Both the position numbers and the translations under genes were made by a program. Positions 37,721 through 50,200 of a DNA stretch of 64,000 nucleotides are shown in pieces (the first letter of the stretch is position 1; the number at the start of each line of letters is the position of its first letter). The stretch is from positions 15,254,633 through 15,318,632 of the forward strand of contig RSEF01000004.1 of assembly GCA_003993805.1 (NCBI GenBank), written 5' to 3'. The notes beneath the pieces were generated by a model. That model saw only the letters and a program-made list of their open reading frames with translations, was not told where the DNA came from and made no database searches. This DNA comes from Himantopus leucocephalus (taxonomy: Eukaryota; Chordata; Aves; Charadriiformes; Recurvirostridae).

Positions 37721-37730
37721 AACAAAAANG
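37721..37730. other. Single-N assembly gap in an A-rich run
   Basis: One N at 37729 follows AAAAACAAAACAAAAA. The run length, and possibly a few bases, are uncertain. Confidence 0.9.
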
Positions 37731-39453
37731 GTCTTCTAAGCAGAGGTTTATCATAAGTAAAACAAGGCATCAGCCTGTAAACCACTGTTCCTGCAGAGCC
37801 AACCAGTGCTCAAAACATACGCGACGTGTTAATCCCACCCAAAGTCATCCACCATTTGTTTTCACCTTAAACCAAACAACTGGAAGACATTAACTATTAT
37901 TTCAGGAATTACAGTTTTACTAAAATGATGACCTCCTCCTCCCAATTCTTCTGCTGAAAAGATAATCGCACGATTATACGGACATAAATAAGTAACCAGA
38001 CACCAAAAAAGCAGAAAGTTGTAGAAAGGTCTTTTAGCTTTCGAGATCAATAAAAATTACTATGCTCAGCATTTCTCTCTCAAGGTATTTATACCGTGCT
38101 CATCACCTCGGTATCCAAGTTCAATACAAGAAAAGCAAAAACTTGTTCACATGCAGCATATTTAATCTTCAAATGCTTGACAAGCATCAGCCAATATTCA
38201 GAATTCCCTTGTGACTTCTCTGAAGGAGCAACTTAAGCGCTCGGGTTAAGAGGCTGCTCAGAGCGGGACTTAGTGCCCCGATCGGGGCTCGGGCAGACCT
38301 CAGCGAGGACCCTGAGCCGAGAAGCCCACATGCGTAGCAGCCCCCTAAACCTGCAGGTACCCGGGCTCATGGCCACTTTCCCTACGCCGCTGAGCCCGAA
38401 GCTTCCCTCGGCATCTCTTCAACTCTGCCACTCGCCCCTCTGGATAAAAAAAAAAAATATTGTCCCCTCCTGCCTGGGCACGTTCTCCAACTCTGGAAGG
38501 TGCCCCGGGCTCCCGGTCCCAAGTGGTCAGAGACCAACAGGATTTCACATTCCATTCTGTTGGTTTCACTGCTCTTTTTTTCTTTTTAAAATTATTATTA
38601 ATATTTTTGTAGTACTTTTTTAAATAATCGCCTTGTCCAGTGTTAAACTCTTCTATGCGCTCTGTATTTAATTCAGATTTTGGGACTGCATTCAGGGATC
38701 CAAATACGACGCTGCAGCAGACAAGTCTTTTATTAAACTTAATCCCGAGTGACCTCTGACATCAGAACCATGGTGACTCATCAAGCAATTATCAGTGAAC
38801 GTTTATGGGCAACGTTCAGTACAATCATGGGAAAAAAAAGATCGGAAACAATCTCAGGATTTCGGTTTTGTGGAAGCCTGGTGCCCAGCGCGCGCGCTAC
38901 CCACGCCGATCCTTGGGAGGGATGCTGAAATGATGACTATATAATCATTTGGTGCCTTTTGTGCGAATATAGGAAAACCAGTGGTTAGAGAAGACAGGTA
39001 AGGCTCACAGGTAAGGTTGTCATGGACAGAAAGTCCACGTCAGCCACGACGTACGGGTCTGCTTCTGCCATCACTCCACGAGGTATGAGGCAGGTCCTCC
39101 TGACCCGGAGGCCTGGCAGACTTCAACGCAGAGGAAAGATCAACACTGCCTATAAATACCCTTAACGCATCGTTCTTATTGCTTCTAATTCTTCAGATTA
39201 GATTTGGTTTCATTTTAAAATGGAAATTAGATCTTCATCAACCTTGAACGCTCATTCTCCGTCTACCAGTTATACGTATTATCTATTCATTCTTGCTGGG
39301 CTTTAGCGAGGATTGCTTGAATACCTCTTGGAAATGAACAGCACTTTGTAATTACTAGTCTTGATTAATAAACACCGCCTCAACCAGTATCTAATTTGAC
39401 TTCTAACTATAGAGACACTAAATGATCTTACATTTTGTAAAAGTCCAGAACAT

Positions 39454-39480
39454 GGGGGGGGGGGGGGGGNGGGGGGGGGG
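39454..39480. other. Poly-G run with assembly gap
   Basis: There are 16 G, one N at 39470 and 10 more G. The real run length is unknown. Poly-G of this length is rare in vertebrate unique DNA and may be a sequencing or assembly effect; the G-run can also form a quadruplex. Confidence 0.9.
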
Positions 39481-39696
39481 AGATGTGTGGCTGGAAAAAT
39501 TGGTTTGTGGTTTTTTTTTTATTTACTGTATAGTATCATTCAATTTCTTAATCAGCCATTTTCTGTGAAGGTTTTATTAATTTTAATAGCAAATACGCAA
39601 TGCAAGTCCATATATTCCTGTATTTTAGCCACTAATTAACTACTATTGAACACATAACTTCTGACTGGAGCTTGAACACATTTTTTCTCTCAACAG
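39481..39696. other. AT-rich sequence before the candidate exon
   Basis: The stretch is AT-rich and repeat-free, apart from a T-run at about 39511-39520. It ends in a good splice-acceptor context (branch-point-like TTCTGAC at about 39659-39665, a T/C tract and CAACAG), which belongs to the candidate exon that follows. Confidence 0.35.
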
Positions 39697-39927
39697 AACA
39701 GCTATGAAGCTTCCCAGCCTCTTGTGTTTACACGGTCCACAAACATTTCCAGGAAAGGAATACAGGCGATATTATCTGAATCATTACACCCACAAGTTAA
39801 TCTATGAAGGACGATTCAGAAGAGAGCGGTTAATAAGTCAGGAGGAATTTCTAATTTCTGACAGTGGTTTGAGGGCTGTGCATCCCCCCGCTGCTTCCCT
39901 GCAGACCAGGGCTCTCCGTGTAGGAGG
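39697..39927 (+). other. Candidate internal exon, 77 codons, unknown product
   Basis: The interval is exactly 231 bases and stays open in one frame from acceptor to donor. Upstream is a branch-point-like TTCTGAC, then CACATTTTTTCTCTCAACAG, a strong acceptor ending at 39696. Downstream GGAGG|GTAAAG at 39927/39928 fits a donor. Both boundaries are phase 2, so the exon could be included or skipped without changing frame. The translation starts around TAMKLPSLLCLHG, has a Tyr/His/Arg-rich centre (KEYRRYYLNHYTHKLIYEG) and an acidic LISQEEFLISDSG segment. No domain is recognised. It could be an exon of an unrecognised gene, a non-coding RNA exon, or chance. Confidence 0.25.
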
Positions 39928-41908
39928 GTAAAGAGAAGGGGGGGGAGAAGAAGAAGAAAAAATAAAGCTTCCTTTGTCTTCAACAGATTTTGTAGTTTCT
40001 GTTTAGTATTTCAATGAAATATTTACTGTTCTAGTATTTTATGCTTTAATTATTCATTACTGAAATCAGTTTAAAGAGCTGCTATACTCTGAAACGCGGT
40101 TCTGAAAATGATACCTTGGAGCTCCCCATTTATCGTAGTTCAGTGACGTTCATCTCAAGTCGGCTCTGCTTGCAAGTCATGAAGCCCCCTTCCTCTTCAC
40201 CAGGACTTGACAAACTCAGCCTAGACACCAACGTGCAAGATGAGCTTTTTCATTGTCCTGATGCCACTTCCACCAACACGGCGGTAAGGACTGTCTACGA
40301 ATTGCATGCTGAAGCAGCAGCAGATGGATAAGGTGCCTCGTTCCATCCCAGCACCATGGTGAAAGGCCACCGCTACGGCTGACGGCATGGATAGACCACG
40401 CTTAGGCAGTACAGGCTTTGGTGGCAGCTAGGGTCCACGGCACAAGCAAAAGAGACCATCAACATCAAAAAACTTCAAAGGCAAAAGACAGAAAAAAGGG
40501 GACAAAGAAAGTCAAGTTGGATTCATGGCAGTCGGCGACACGGCTAGGAGCAGGACCTGTGGGCAGGCTCCTCCGCCCACAGCCAACCTTCTCCTGCAGG
40601 GTTACCCTCTCCATGCAGTCGCTGTACGTAACGTCTGCAGCACGTGAAGGACCTGAGATGGGGCTACTGGGCATTTTGCAAATAAAGCCCCATTCCCTTC
40701 CACACGCAGAAAAGAAGAGCGAAATACAGCTACAGTAAATGGAAATTTTAAGTTCACCTTGTGTCTTTTCAGGGCAAGAAGAGTCCGTGGACAACACAAA
40801 AACCTGTTGCATTGGCAGGGCCTAACAACAAAATTCTGGCCTAAAACTTCTCAGTTCGCCTTTGCAAGGAAAACAGGGGCTCTCATCACCTCACCTTCGC
40901 TAACGCGGGGCAGCAAGTCCCAACAAAGATTGCAGTTTTTGACAAATTACTGCGTCCAGACAAGCCTGAGGGTCCTTATCATCTGCCAACACGTCTGAAA
41001 ACATGTTCCTCGTTCTCCGCTAGAAGTGCAGCTCGTGGCAGTGATGACCGCGAGCCCCAGCTACTGGTGCCATGCAGGCGCAGAACAGGGAGATGATTCA
41101 AACAGCTCACAGTCCAACTTTATAGCGCCACGAAAGAGAGAGGGGAATAGAAACAAGCAGACTACAACTGGTCAACATGACAGTCATTTGTCACCAGCTT
41201 AACTGTTGTCAGGTTTGGGGCATTTCATTTTTTTCGCCTCTTCAGCATCACGGCAAAGGAGATGATAAACAAAGATACTGCAGTATCTGTGCAGATATGG
41301 AGAGAAGTCTCCCCAGGAGAGAAAGCAGGATGTCTATTTGAGCATTTAGGTAACGAGCAATGGAAGTTGACAGCGCACGCTCAAGGAGGGCTCTTGTTAG
41401 AAAGACAACTGACAAGATGAGAATTGGCCACAAAAGCAGAGGCGAGCGGGTCGCGCCTCACGTAAGGGAAGACGGTTGGTGCTGGATGCTCAGGTGCGGC
41501 ACATCACCCAGGCCAAGTAAGGAGTGCGGTTGTGTTCTCCTGGAGAAGTCCACCTGATGGCTCCCTGCAGTAAGCAAATGGGCAGGATCTCCGAGGGGAC
41601 CCGGGCAACCTCTGGGGTTGTCTGCAGGCTCCTTTCTGTTCTGCTTTGTTAAGTAAACTAGGATTTATTAGCAGTTGGAAAGAGAGGAAGTGGAGCGGAT
41701 GGAGGCCAAAGCAGGCATCCCCCGATTGGGAGATAAGAGCAATAAAAGGCTCTGCGAGCTTACTTATGCAGAGCATTGAGGAGGACTCCAACAGGGATTC
41801 CATACAAAGGCCGCGTATTTGTTTCTGTGAACTCCTGCCTCCTAGAAGAAAAGGAGGAATGAGAGAGTGGGAGATGAGGGTGGGGTTACAAAAGACAGAG
41901 CAAAAGGT
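39928..41908. other. Unique sequence, no gene recognised
   Basis: No gene or transposon is recognised. Open frames up to 115 codons overlap each other on both strands around 40420-40810. Confidence 0.4.
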
Positions 41909-41924
41909 AAAAAAAAAAAAAAAN
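41909..41924. other. Poly-A run ending in a single-N gap
   Basis: A run of 15 A is followed by N at 41924. It could be a retro-element tail, but no element body is visible upstream. Confidence 0.9.
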
Positions 41925-41939
41925 TCCTAGTCCCCTCAA

Positions 41940-42240
41940 AAGGCATTGTTTAGTTTAACTAATATTTTCTGCTGCTATACATGTATCTATCTAAATACCT
42001 AAATAATCATTTGCTGAAAAATACGCTGCTATTATTTCTTGAACATTAGATACAATGCAAAATTGGACCCTGAGAGTAATTACGAGGTTCAGGATAATGC
42101 TACTATTATTTCTGGTGCTCAGTTTCTGTAAATAGTGTCTAATGCATCTCAGAAGCTCACTATTAATCACAAAAAAAATAATGTGTCTCTACCTAATTCA
42201 TAAACTGTGAATACTAAATACTTTCAGACTGGGTTTTGTT
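41940..42240. promoter_or_regulatory. Candidate conserved non-coding element
   Basis: A 300-base AT-rich, repeat-free block follows the gap. It has words such as AAATAATCATTTGCTGAAAA, GAGTAATTACGAGG and TCTAATGCATCTC, which contain homeodomain- and POU-type cores. All three frames are closed at short intervals. This is proposed from texture alone. Confidence 0.22.
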
Positions 42241-45200
42241 TGTTGTTTCTTTTTAAGAACTCAAATTTTCCAAAACATCTAGAGGGCTCCTAAGGAATAG
42301 CATAAAACAAATATTTTGCATTTTCAAAATTAAAATTCTGGAAGAGGCTCTAAAGCTAACACCAAACACTTATGCAACTTGAATTTTAACCATCTTAACA
42401 TCCTTAATCTTCATCACGTTTAGAACATTACATTCCTGTGACAACAAATCAATCAAAGGCATCATACCTTCCGTAAAGCTGCCAATTTAGTGTCATTTTG
42501 CCCTCTCTCAACAATGATTTATTCGCTACAGAAACTTCCTTGTTTATTTTATATATGGATATTTTTTAATATATAAAAATACAGCAGAACAGAGAGGGTA
42601 ATACAAAAAGCAAAGCAGCCAACACAATATTGCATTACTCAGGATTAGTCAAGAAGAAATCCATGGCTTCCATGGATCCAGTCAACAAATCATCGAGGAC
42701 ATCCCAACGACTCGGTGTCCAACAAGGGAAAGCAAAGAATTGGCTCTAAAAGGGCTAAGAAGCTCTGGAAAGAGGCCATCAAAGACCCAACAGCAGTAAT
42801 AAGCTCTTCCGAATGAACAGAGAGAAGCAGTTAACAGTTCTGGCAGAGGAAAAGCAGGAGACAATTTTGAAATACAGTCTGCTAGTTATGCTCAGTGAGG
42901 ATAGCACTACCAAAAATAAAGCCGTGGAGTACGTAACTATTTGTCCATGACCTGACATAAATGTCATAAAAGATAAAGGAAGAGTGGAAAGGGATCAACA
43001 TTAAAAACTAGCAAAAGCAACAGCATAAAAGGAAATGCCAGTTCCAAAATCACAGCAAATCTCCCCCAAACAGGAAAGCGGACATCAAGGGATGCCCACC
43101 AAGAGCAGATGTCTCCAGGGGAATTCTGCCTAGCAGAAAGGTAGATCCTTCTGTCAAGTTCTGCTCTTCTTAAAAGCACAGGGGTTTTCAAAACAAGATT
43201 GATTTCCTTAATGGGAACAACAGCACAGGCTAATTCCATTATTTTCAATGGAGCTGAATTTGAAAGGTCTATTCACGTGTAATGGTACCTTCTGGGGAAA
43301 AGGCAGCAAGGAATCAATTTTACAAACCACGGTGATTGAGGCCATTTAAAAAACAACAAAAACAATCAAACCTTTCACAACAATTCAAAGAACCACCCTC
43401 TAAAGCCTCGGATAGCCACAAGAGCAGACCAGCACATCTGGCACCTCCCGGCAGCGTTGCCCACCCCTGTATGTCCCCAGATACTCGGAATCAGAATCAG
43501 CAGCTCCTGCCTACAAAGTTTCCAGGTACTCCTGGAAGCACATTTTTCTCCAGACAACTTCAGGGCAAGGAATGCAGTCCCAGGACCCACTCTGGCTAAG
43601 TGGCCAGAGTTAATGGTGCAGGGCCATCATCCCTGCAGGGGAAAGGGCAGGGAGGGGGAGAAGAAAAGGCTGAAATAACGCCTAGAAGTTGGCAAGTTAT
43701 GCCAACACTGACTGGTAGCTGATATAAAGATATATCCAGCCTACGAGCCTCCCCCTCAGCGTAAAAGCAAAACCATCCCACACCACGGCAGCACGGCTCT
43801 CAACCATCTTTAAGAAAAACCCAAGTATTTCAAATCTGGGACTCCGAACGACTTACTAAGAGAGGAGGGGAGGCGTAGGGCAGGAAAGCTCCCACCTGCG
43901 GGTAAAGCTTACAGCTCCTCTTAAACTCATTAGCAGACATCTGCACTGAAAGATAATAAAACCCTAAACTCAAACGCATGGTTAGGGAGGGCGTCTAGGC
44001 ACACAGCAACCTCTCAGCTCTTGCAATTTCTTTTTAAAGGCTATTCATAAATTTTACCAAAACTTTCAGGTTAGCTGGCAGTATCCCCGCCAAGCTGTTA
44101 GGCAGCGCTGTTAGATTTGGGTGGGTTACGGAGTGACCTTTTCCCATCACATTAGTGGCCATAATTTGCTGAACTAACATTTCCTCCTGCTGCTTTTGAA
44201 TATATCAAATTACTTTTGAGCTACCGCTCTAGTCTTAAAAGCTTGTTACAATCCACCCCAGAGTCGGCTTCAATTTAGTGTGCTGGCCACAGAAATCCTG
44301 CAACGCCCTGTGAACCTTCCAGATAAAAATTTCTGCCTATGTTTCACGTTTTACCGCACTAGCACCGACAAAATAAAATTAAGTGGTCCAAGGTCCTAGT
44401 AGGTTCTAAAAGGACCGCAGGTACCTCCCATCTCATTTCTAGAAGTTACACGGAATACGTCATCTTCAGAAATTCCTCTAGCTCTATTTCATCTCTCTAC
44501 GAGACTCCAGTAAAACAATTATACTCTTACACTGCACAATTTGAGACACAAAACTTTGCACGAAAGCTATAAAGTGCGTACTTTCTCTGCAATAAAAGCT
44601 ATCAGAGTCCAGATTTAAATATTTTCCTCTGTTGCGATCACGTTTTGGAGGTTCTCGCAAACATCATAAACGAACAGCAATTCCCCCACCCGAAAAGTCA
44701 ACCCAACCAGACGCTGCGGCTGCGCAACCGTGCCTTGCCTGCCTGTCCAACACCAAGACAGTTAGTCAAGCCTGGAAGGAACTGTTATTAGCTGTCTGTG
44801 CAAGGATCAGCGAGTAACGTCCTAGAGCTGGACATCAATCAGGGGAAGGAGGACAAAGAGAAACCATTAGTCTTCTAATAAAGCAATAAACAAGTATTTA
44901 TAAATTCATACTTACCCCCCCCATTCAACCTCTATTCTACGTAGCTCGGGAAGCCCCTTACAGAAGCAGACTTGTCATCCATTAAAAGGTGCAAGACAGC
45001 GCCGCTCCGACATCTGAGGTCCTGGACCACTGCGCTGGCAGGTGACGTGTCCCAGCAGTTATTCGTCCTTCCTCTTATTCTAATGAATCTTGTTTACTCC
45101 GGTCCTGCGCACCTCCAGACAAAAATGGCCCTTCAGCTACTGCACATCTTATTTGTCCTTGCTTCTGCAATAAGCACTCACATCAATGAGTGTTTAAAAC

Positions 45201-47530
45201 AGTGCAAAATTCAAAAGAAACTCCCCTAGGTGGTCTATGCATACAAATAAGTATATATTTTGCTTTTTTCATAAAAAGACACCCTGCAGGTTTCAGGCTT
45301 CTCTCACTGCGAGAGATATTCTCAGGCAACAATGCCGATTTGGTGTAAGCTGATCCCTATCGCTGGATCCTGCCTTTGTTTTTGGCAGTCCCCTTTCAAG
45401 GTGACTAAATTAAAGCGAAAAGTACAGTTGCAGGCAGCCCAACAAGGGGGCAAGGCTGTTTTGCAAAATCTAAAAGGCTAAATAAGATGAAGCGAACCTT
45501 CACGTTAAAAATTAGCTCAAAAAAAACCCCAAACCACCACCACCATCCATGCTGCTGCGAGAACGTCCCTGGTAATATCGGAGAAACCAACACCAAACCT
45601 CCTCAGTCGGATTCATTCAGATTTAATGGTCGAGGTATGGGTAGCGTTTAAGAAGCTGCTTCCCAGACTCGGTGACTGTAAGGAAAGCACTTCAGTGAAC
45701 CTGATTGATACGAGCACAACTGGTTCAGGTTGTGTCGAGCGATACAATGGGTCAGCCCACAACACGTGGCTGGTCACTGCCCCCAGCACTTCCCAAAACA
45801 GTACGCACAGCGCATACGAACAGGCAAACGAAAACCATCCCTACATTCCTTTTAAGTGTATGAGCTTGAAATTGCTAAGAAACAATATTTGCTGTCTGCA
45901 CCTGTGTGAAATTGAGATTGCGGCCGTAAGTGCTCTCAACACTGTGCATGCTATGGCACCAATATACTAATCACTGAAGGATGTTCAACAGTCCTGTTAA
46001 AATGCAACGACAAAGAGCAAATTGCCTAACCTAACACAATGCCAAAGCTTACCTGATGCATCCATTTCCTTCGCAGCAAAACAAGGGCTTGTCAGTATGG
46101 GGACCTACGTACACCCTAAGCCAAGATTTCAGTAAATTAGCCCATGCCCCACGTGAACGCTAATGCGTAATGTGTGGATGCACGCTATTCTAGAGGCGCG
46201 AAAGCATATTTTCAGGTTATTCATATGGTAAATCACCTCAGAGAGAGGCGTTCTTCACACACATCAGGACTGTCCTTGACACTGTCACTCATTACGCACG
46301 AGCCTTTCAGTTGTCTAAAAACCACATCCTTAAAATGACGTGGCAAGTGAAAGCCTCAAGGTAGCCTTGGCAAGTCATCGCTGGGTCTTCACACCGCTCC
46401 AAACCCAGCAGGAGATACGGAAAGCAACATCTCCAGGTGTGGTATCTCCTCCTCCTGCCAAAACAGACTCCTCATGTTGGAGATGCCTCAGCAGCTTCTG
46501 GCTCCATCCCCTCTTCAGCCCAGCCTCCAGAGGCGCCAGTTGTCCTCCTCACCTGCAAGATCTCCTCCAAGAAGCTGGAGAGTAACACCACGTGCATGAC
46601 CACATCCACAGCCCAGAAGCAGGTAAATCAGGCCATGCGACCAGAGCATTAGATACGAGAGCCGAGCGCCGACAAAGGCAGAGGAGGAACTATCTGGGTC
46701 ACGGTACGCTAACAAAGCACGGCGAAGCTTCAGAGCCAGCGGCAGGACCACAGGGAGAGGCCCACGGAGGTAAGTTGCCGACTCGGCAACGAGCACGCCT
46801 TACAGACTCAAGGCCAGACTGCTGCAAACTAAAATAGCTGCTGCATAAAAGGCACAGCCAGCTCTGCATATTCAAGATCAGAGCGGAGATAAATGATGAG
46901 ATTCTCTGTGCTATGCACAAAAGCCAAAAATCACCAGTGCATTTACAGTTCAATATTCTCCTAATCCCATCTTTATTTCTAGTGCATAAATAAAGCTCAT
47001 TACAAATGATTTTCTTCAGAAACCTACTAGCAACCCAAAATAATTCATGAATGTGCTGTTTGCATTTATACATCCTTGACACCCACAGTAAACATCAAAA
47101 CAAGGAATTCAGTCAGTCACGTTGGTTGTAATACATAATTTCTCTTTTCTCTGTGGATTCTGTCACAGCTACACCCAGCGAACTCCTTCAGCAGCATCTT
47201 TTATGTTATTAGGTATCCATCTATACAGGCACACACGTCCGCTTTACGGGGACTCTTCTCAGTGTCCGCCTTGCTTTCCCGCATGAGCAAAGGCATTTTG
47301 TGACGACACAGATACATGTATTGAATACCTTATTTGTACCAAAAAAAAAAAAAAAGTAAAAAACCAGAGCAAATGTTTTCTTTCTTAGTCTTGACCAAAC
47401 ACAAAGCTACCTGCTTTCTTTGTTCTGCTGTCACACGGTGCCTCCTCTCCTCGCTCTACACTGCCTGTTTGCCCACCAGCCGCAGCAAACGCCGCAGCCC
47501 TGATATGCCGGCATGCCGCGGGGATGGCGG
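42241..47530. other. Unique sequence, no gene recognised
   Basis: This is a 5.3 kb stretch without a recognised gene or transposon. Low-complexity tracts include an A/C-rich piece at about 45518-45550 and poly-A at 47341-47355. Open frames reach 127 codons on the minus strand (46699-47082) without any motif. Confidence 0.4.
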
Positions 47531-47638
47531 CAGAGGTGCTGCTGGTGGAGGAGTCAAACGGTGGAGGTGTCAAACTGTGGAGGTGCTGCTGGTGGAGGAG
47601 TTAAATGATGGAGGTGCTGCTGGTGGAGGGGTCAATGG
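47531..47638. repeat. Minisatellite with units of about 31 bases
   Basis: There are three units built on GAGGTGCTGCTGGTGGAGG followed by a variable GTCAAA/GTTAAAT/GTCAATG end. A shorter 16-base unit (GGAGGTGTCAAACTGT) sits between the first and second. Because the unit length is not always a multiple of three, and the open frames through it are Gly/Val-rich low complexity, it is not a protein repeat. It is likely to be copy-number variable. Confidence 0.85.
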
Positions 47639-50186
47639 GCACCGCAGCCTCTCCCACACGGCCACACCTGGAGCATCTCCCAGCCCCGGCAGAGCTGGTA
47701 CAGGCTGCGACTGTCCCATCCACCCGCTGGGTGACTCCCTCCCTGCACCCAGGGGGCAAAGTTGATATAACAGGACTTGCTTTTCTTTCAGCATTTCCTT
47801 CCTCGAGCGCTTAAACCAGATAGAGACTTTAACAAACAAATTTAGAGGTAGAATTCCCCTTTTTAAAAAATTATTATTATTATTATTATTAGAAGAAGAC
47901 CACAGATGCACACACCCCCCAGGAACACACCACCACACCAGCCAAGCACAGAAGGAGAAGCACAGCCAGACGCGCGCGGTGGCTGCACACCTTGCACAGC
48001 AATACAAGCGAAGCGGAGCCAGGTGTCTCTGCTCGGTGCACGGGCCGTCGCAGGCAAGTACGTGAACCAGCCTCGGCGTCTCTGCTCCCGTCTGATGACA
48101 ACGAGGCATAGCGGATTTCTATAACCTCTGAAGCGTTTTTAGTCACAGTATATCTTTAGCACAGAACACAATGCAAGTATTAAGCAGCAAAGCCGTGGCA
48201 GGTGACAGCTGATCAGACACGGGAGATGCTGGGGAGGAGGAAAGGATGCGGAGAAGCCCCCACCACGACCCTCCCCTTGGGGCTGCACCGCAGACAAGAC
48301 TGTGGTCGGCGAGGAGGAGTTGGCTCAAGTCAAGGTGCCAACCCACAGCGGGACGGATGGGGGGGAACTTCCAGCGCTGCTGCGTTTGGCCCCTTCATGA
48401 AGGTCACCAGCGTAACAGCGAGAAGCACCCAACGCAGCTACCAACAGCTCTCACGGGCACCCAAACGTGTAGAAACCAGACCTCCCGCTTCCCCGGCGCC
48501 CGGCAACATCCAGGTTAGCAGCTCTGAGGGATCTGATCTGGTCACCTTAGAGAGAGCAACCACCGCAGCCTGAGCCCACCCCAACTCCCTTTCTGACGGC
48601 TTTGTGTACTGCAAGAATCAGACACAAAGAAGAACTCCTATTACCTGCTTTGCACTGAATTAGACATACACAGTCCTCCTGATTGCACACACAAGGTAAA
48701 ATTAAGCATCATCAATTTCCTTCAAAAGAAAATGTGCGCATCAACCTTACTCCATCAACCTGGAGGACTTCCCTGCTTAGATCTTGAATGCTGGTTATTT
48801 TACACAAAAGTCAATGTTTGGACTGAGTAGTATGGCAATTTATGAAAAAAAAGAAAGAGAGAATACTACATTTAACACATTTGGAAATACAATTAGTCAA
48901 ATACAGCTTCACAAATAAGTAGTCCCTCTGCCCCCAAAATAAAAAAAGAAAAACCAGAGTGCAAATTTAGGAAACCAAGAATGAAGCTTGGAAATCTGCC
49001 ACTAATGGAAAAGAACGGATACAGCTTATGAAATAACCCCGCCGTTTCTGTGTATAATCACTATTTCCAGTTTGGCCTCCCTAAACTAAATCAGTTTTAA
49101 TCTTCGCTGCTAAACTGGCACAACGTTGACTTCAGCTTTTTGGTGTCCATTTGTTCTACCACATGACATCACGAGATGCCTGCCAATAACAGAGAGATGC
49201 CTAAAAGCCTTGAAATTCTTGGCTTTGGGACTCCAGGTTTTCTGAGAACTGTTAATTTACTTTGGCTTAAATCCTAGATTTTGGCTCCACTTGAGAAAAG
49301 TATTTCTCACACAGTAATTAAACTTGTAGTGGACAACACCGAAGCAATAGGAGACGAGCTCCAAAAAGAGTATGTTGTTTAGTCACGTCTTTCTGAGATT
49401 TCTCTTCTTGCAGGCATGCGAAGAAAGAAGCGAGGGAGCTGTGCACCAGCAGCCCAGTTTAAGTTCTAATTAGACAATTAAGGAAGAAGAAATGGCATTT
49501 GTTAGACAAAACTTGATATATTACTACAAAATTGGAGGAAGCCTAGCTGTCAATTAAAAAACAGCTTAAACTCAGTCCACGTAAAATTCAGAATAAGCCA
49601 TTCAACTTTACAGCAGCAGCGAAATTACCTTTTCCAAAGCAACACTCCACAGGGTCTTAGCGGCATCCTTTTGGTGGTGCAAAGCAGGAGAAGCCTCACC
49701 TCTCCCACCCGCATGGGGACTCACCTTCAAAATATGATCAAATCGGGAGACAGCACAAAAACAGTGTCTGGACCCCCCAAAATATCAGGGATACAGCCTG
49801 GGCCCTTGGCTTGCTCCTTCCCCAGGGCTTAACGGGAATTTGGCAGCATTTCCCTGCGCTGCTCGGGGAGCAGGAGAACAGAAATGGCACAAGACTGCAA
49901 GTTCAAATACATTACAAAATAGTCTGCAAAAATAGCTGGGCCTCGTAAGAAATATACTTCTCCATGGAAACCACCAGACGCTCTGAATTCTGGCAGACTA
50001 GAGAAAACGGGTTTGTATTATTAAAGGAAATGTCTGTGTATTGGGGCTTTTATAATTCTAACCTTCGGAAAGAGAGGGGCAATTCCTGGTGTCCAGAACA
50101 GGTCAGCTGAACTTCTTACATCCTTCCCTCTTCTGCCTCTCCTCATCCAGCCACACCGCAATTCCCAGGGGCCAGAAGGATCGGCA
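47639..50186. other. Unique sequence, no gene recognised
   Basis: Apart from a TTA trinucleotide run at 47870-47891, nothing stands out. The 179-codon minus-strand frame at 47570-48109 runs through both the minisatellite and the TTA run, and translates the latter as poly-Asn, so it is not a gene. Confidence 0.45.
47870..47891. repeat. TTA trinucleotide microsatellite
   Basis: Seven TTA/ATT units occur in tandem after an A-run. Confidence 0.9.
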
Positions 50187-50200
50187 GGGGGGGGGGGGGN
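50187..50200. other. Poly-G run with single-N gap
   Basis: A run of 13 G ends in N at 50200. The run length is uncertain. Confidence 0.9.

Larger units (their letters stand above)
34548..39453. other. Unique sequence, no gene recognised
   Basis: No gene is recognised. Simple tracts include poly-A at about 36700-36713, 37311-37328 and 37620-37630, and poly-C at about 36660-36669. A single-N gap sits at 37729 at the end of an A-rich run. AT-rich blocks at 36440-36640 and 38700-38850 have the texture of conserved elements. Confidence 0.4.

Noticed and set aside
41360..41924. Processed pseudogene ending in the poly-A at 41909
   Set aside because: No recognisable coding or mRNA-like sequence precedes the A-run, no polyadenylation signal lies at a suitable distance, and the run ends at a gap.
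47570..48109. 179-codon minus-strand frame with a poly-Asn run and Ser/Thr-rich end
   Set aside because: Poly-Asn comes from the TTA microsatellite and the end from the minisatellite, so it is a frame through simple repeats.
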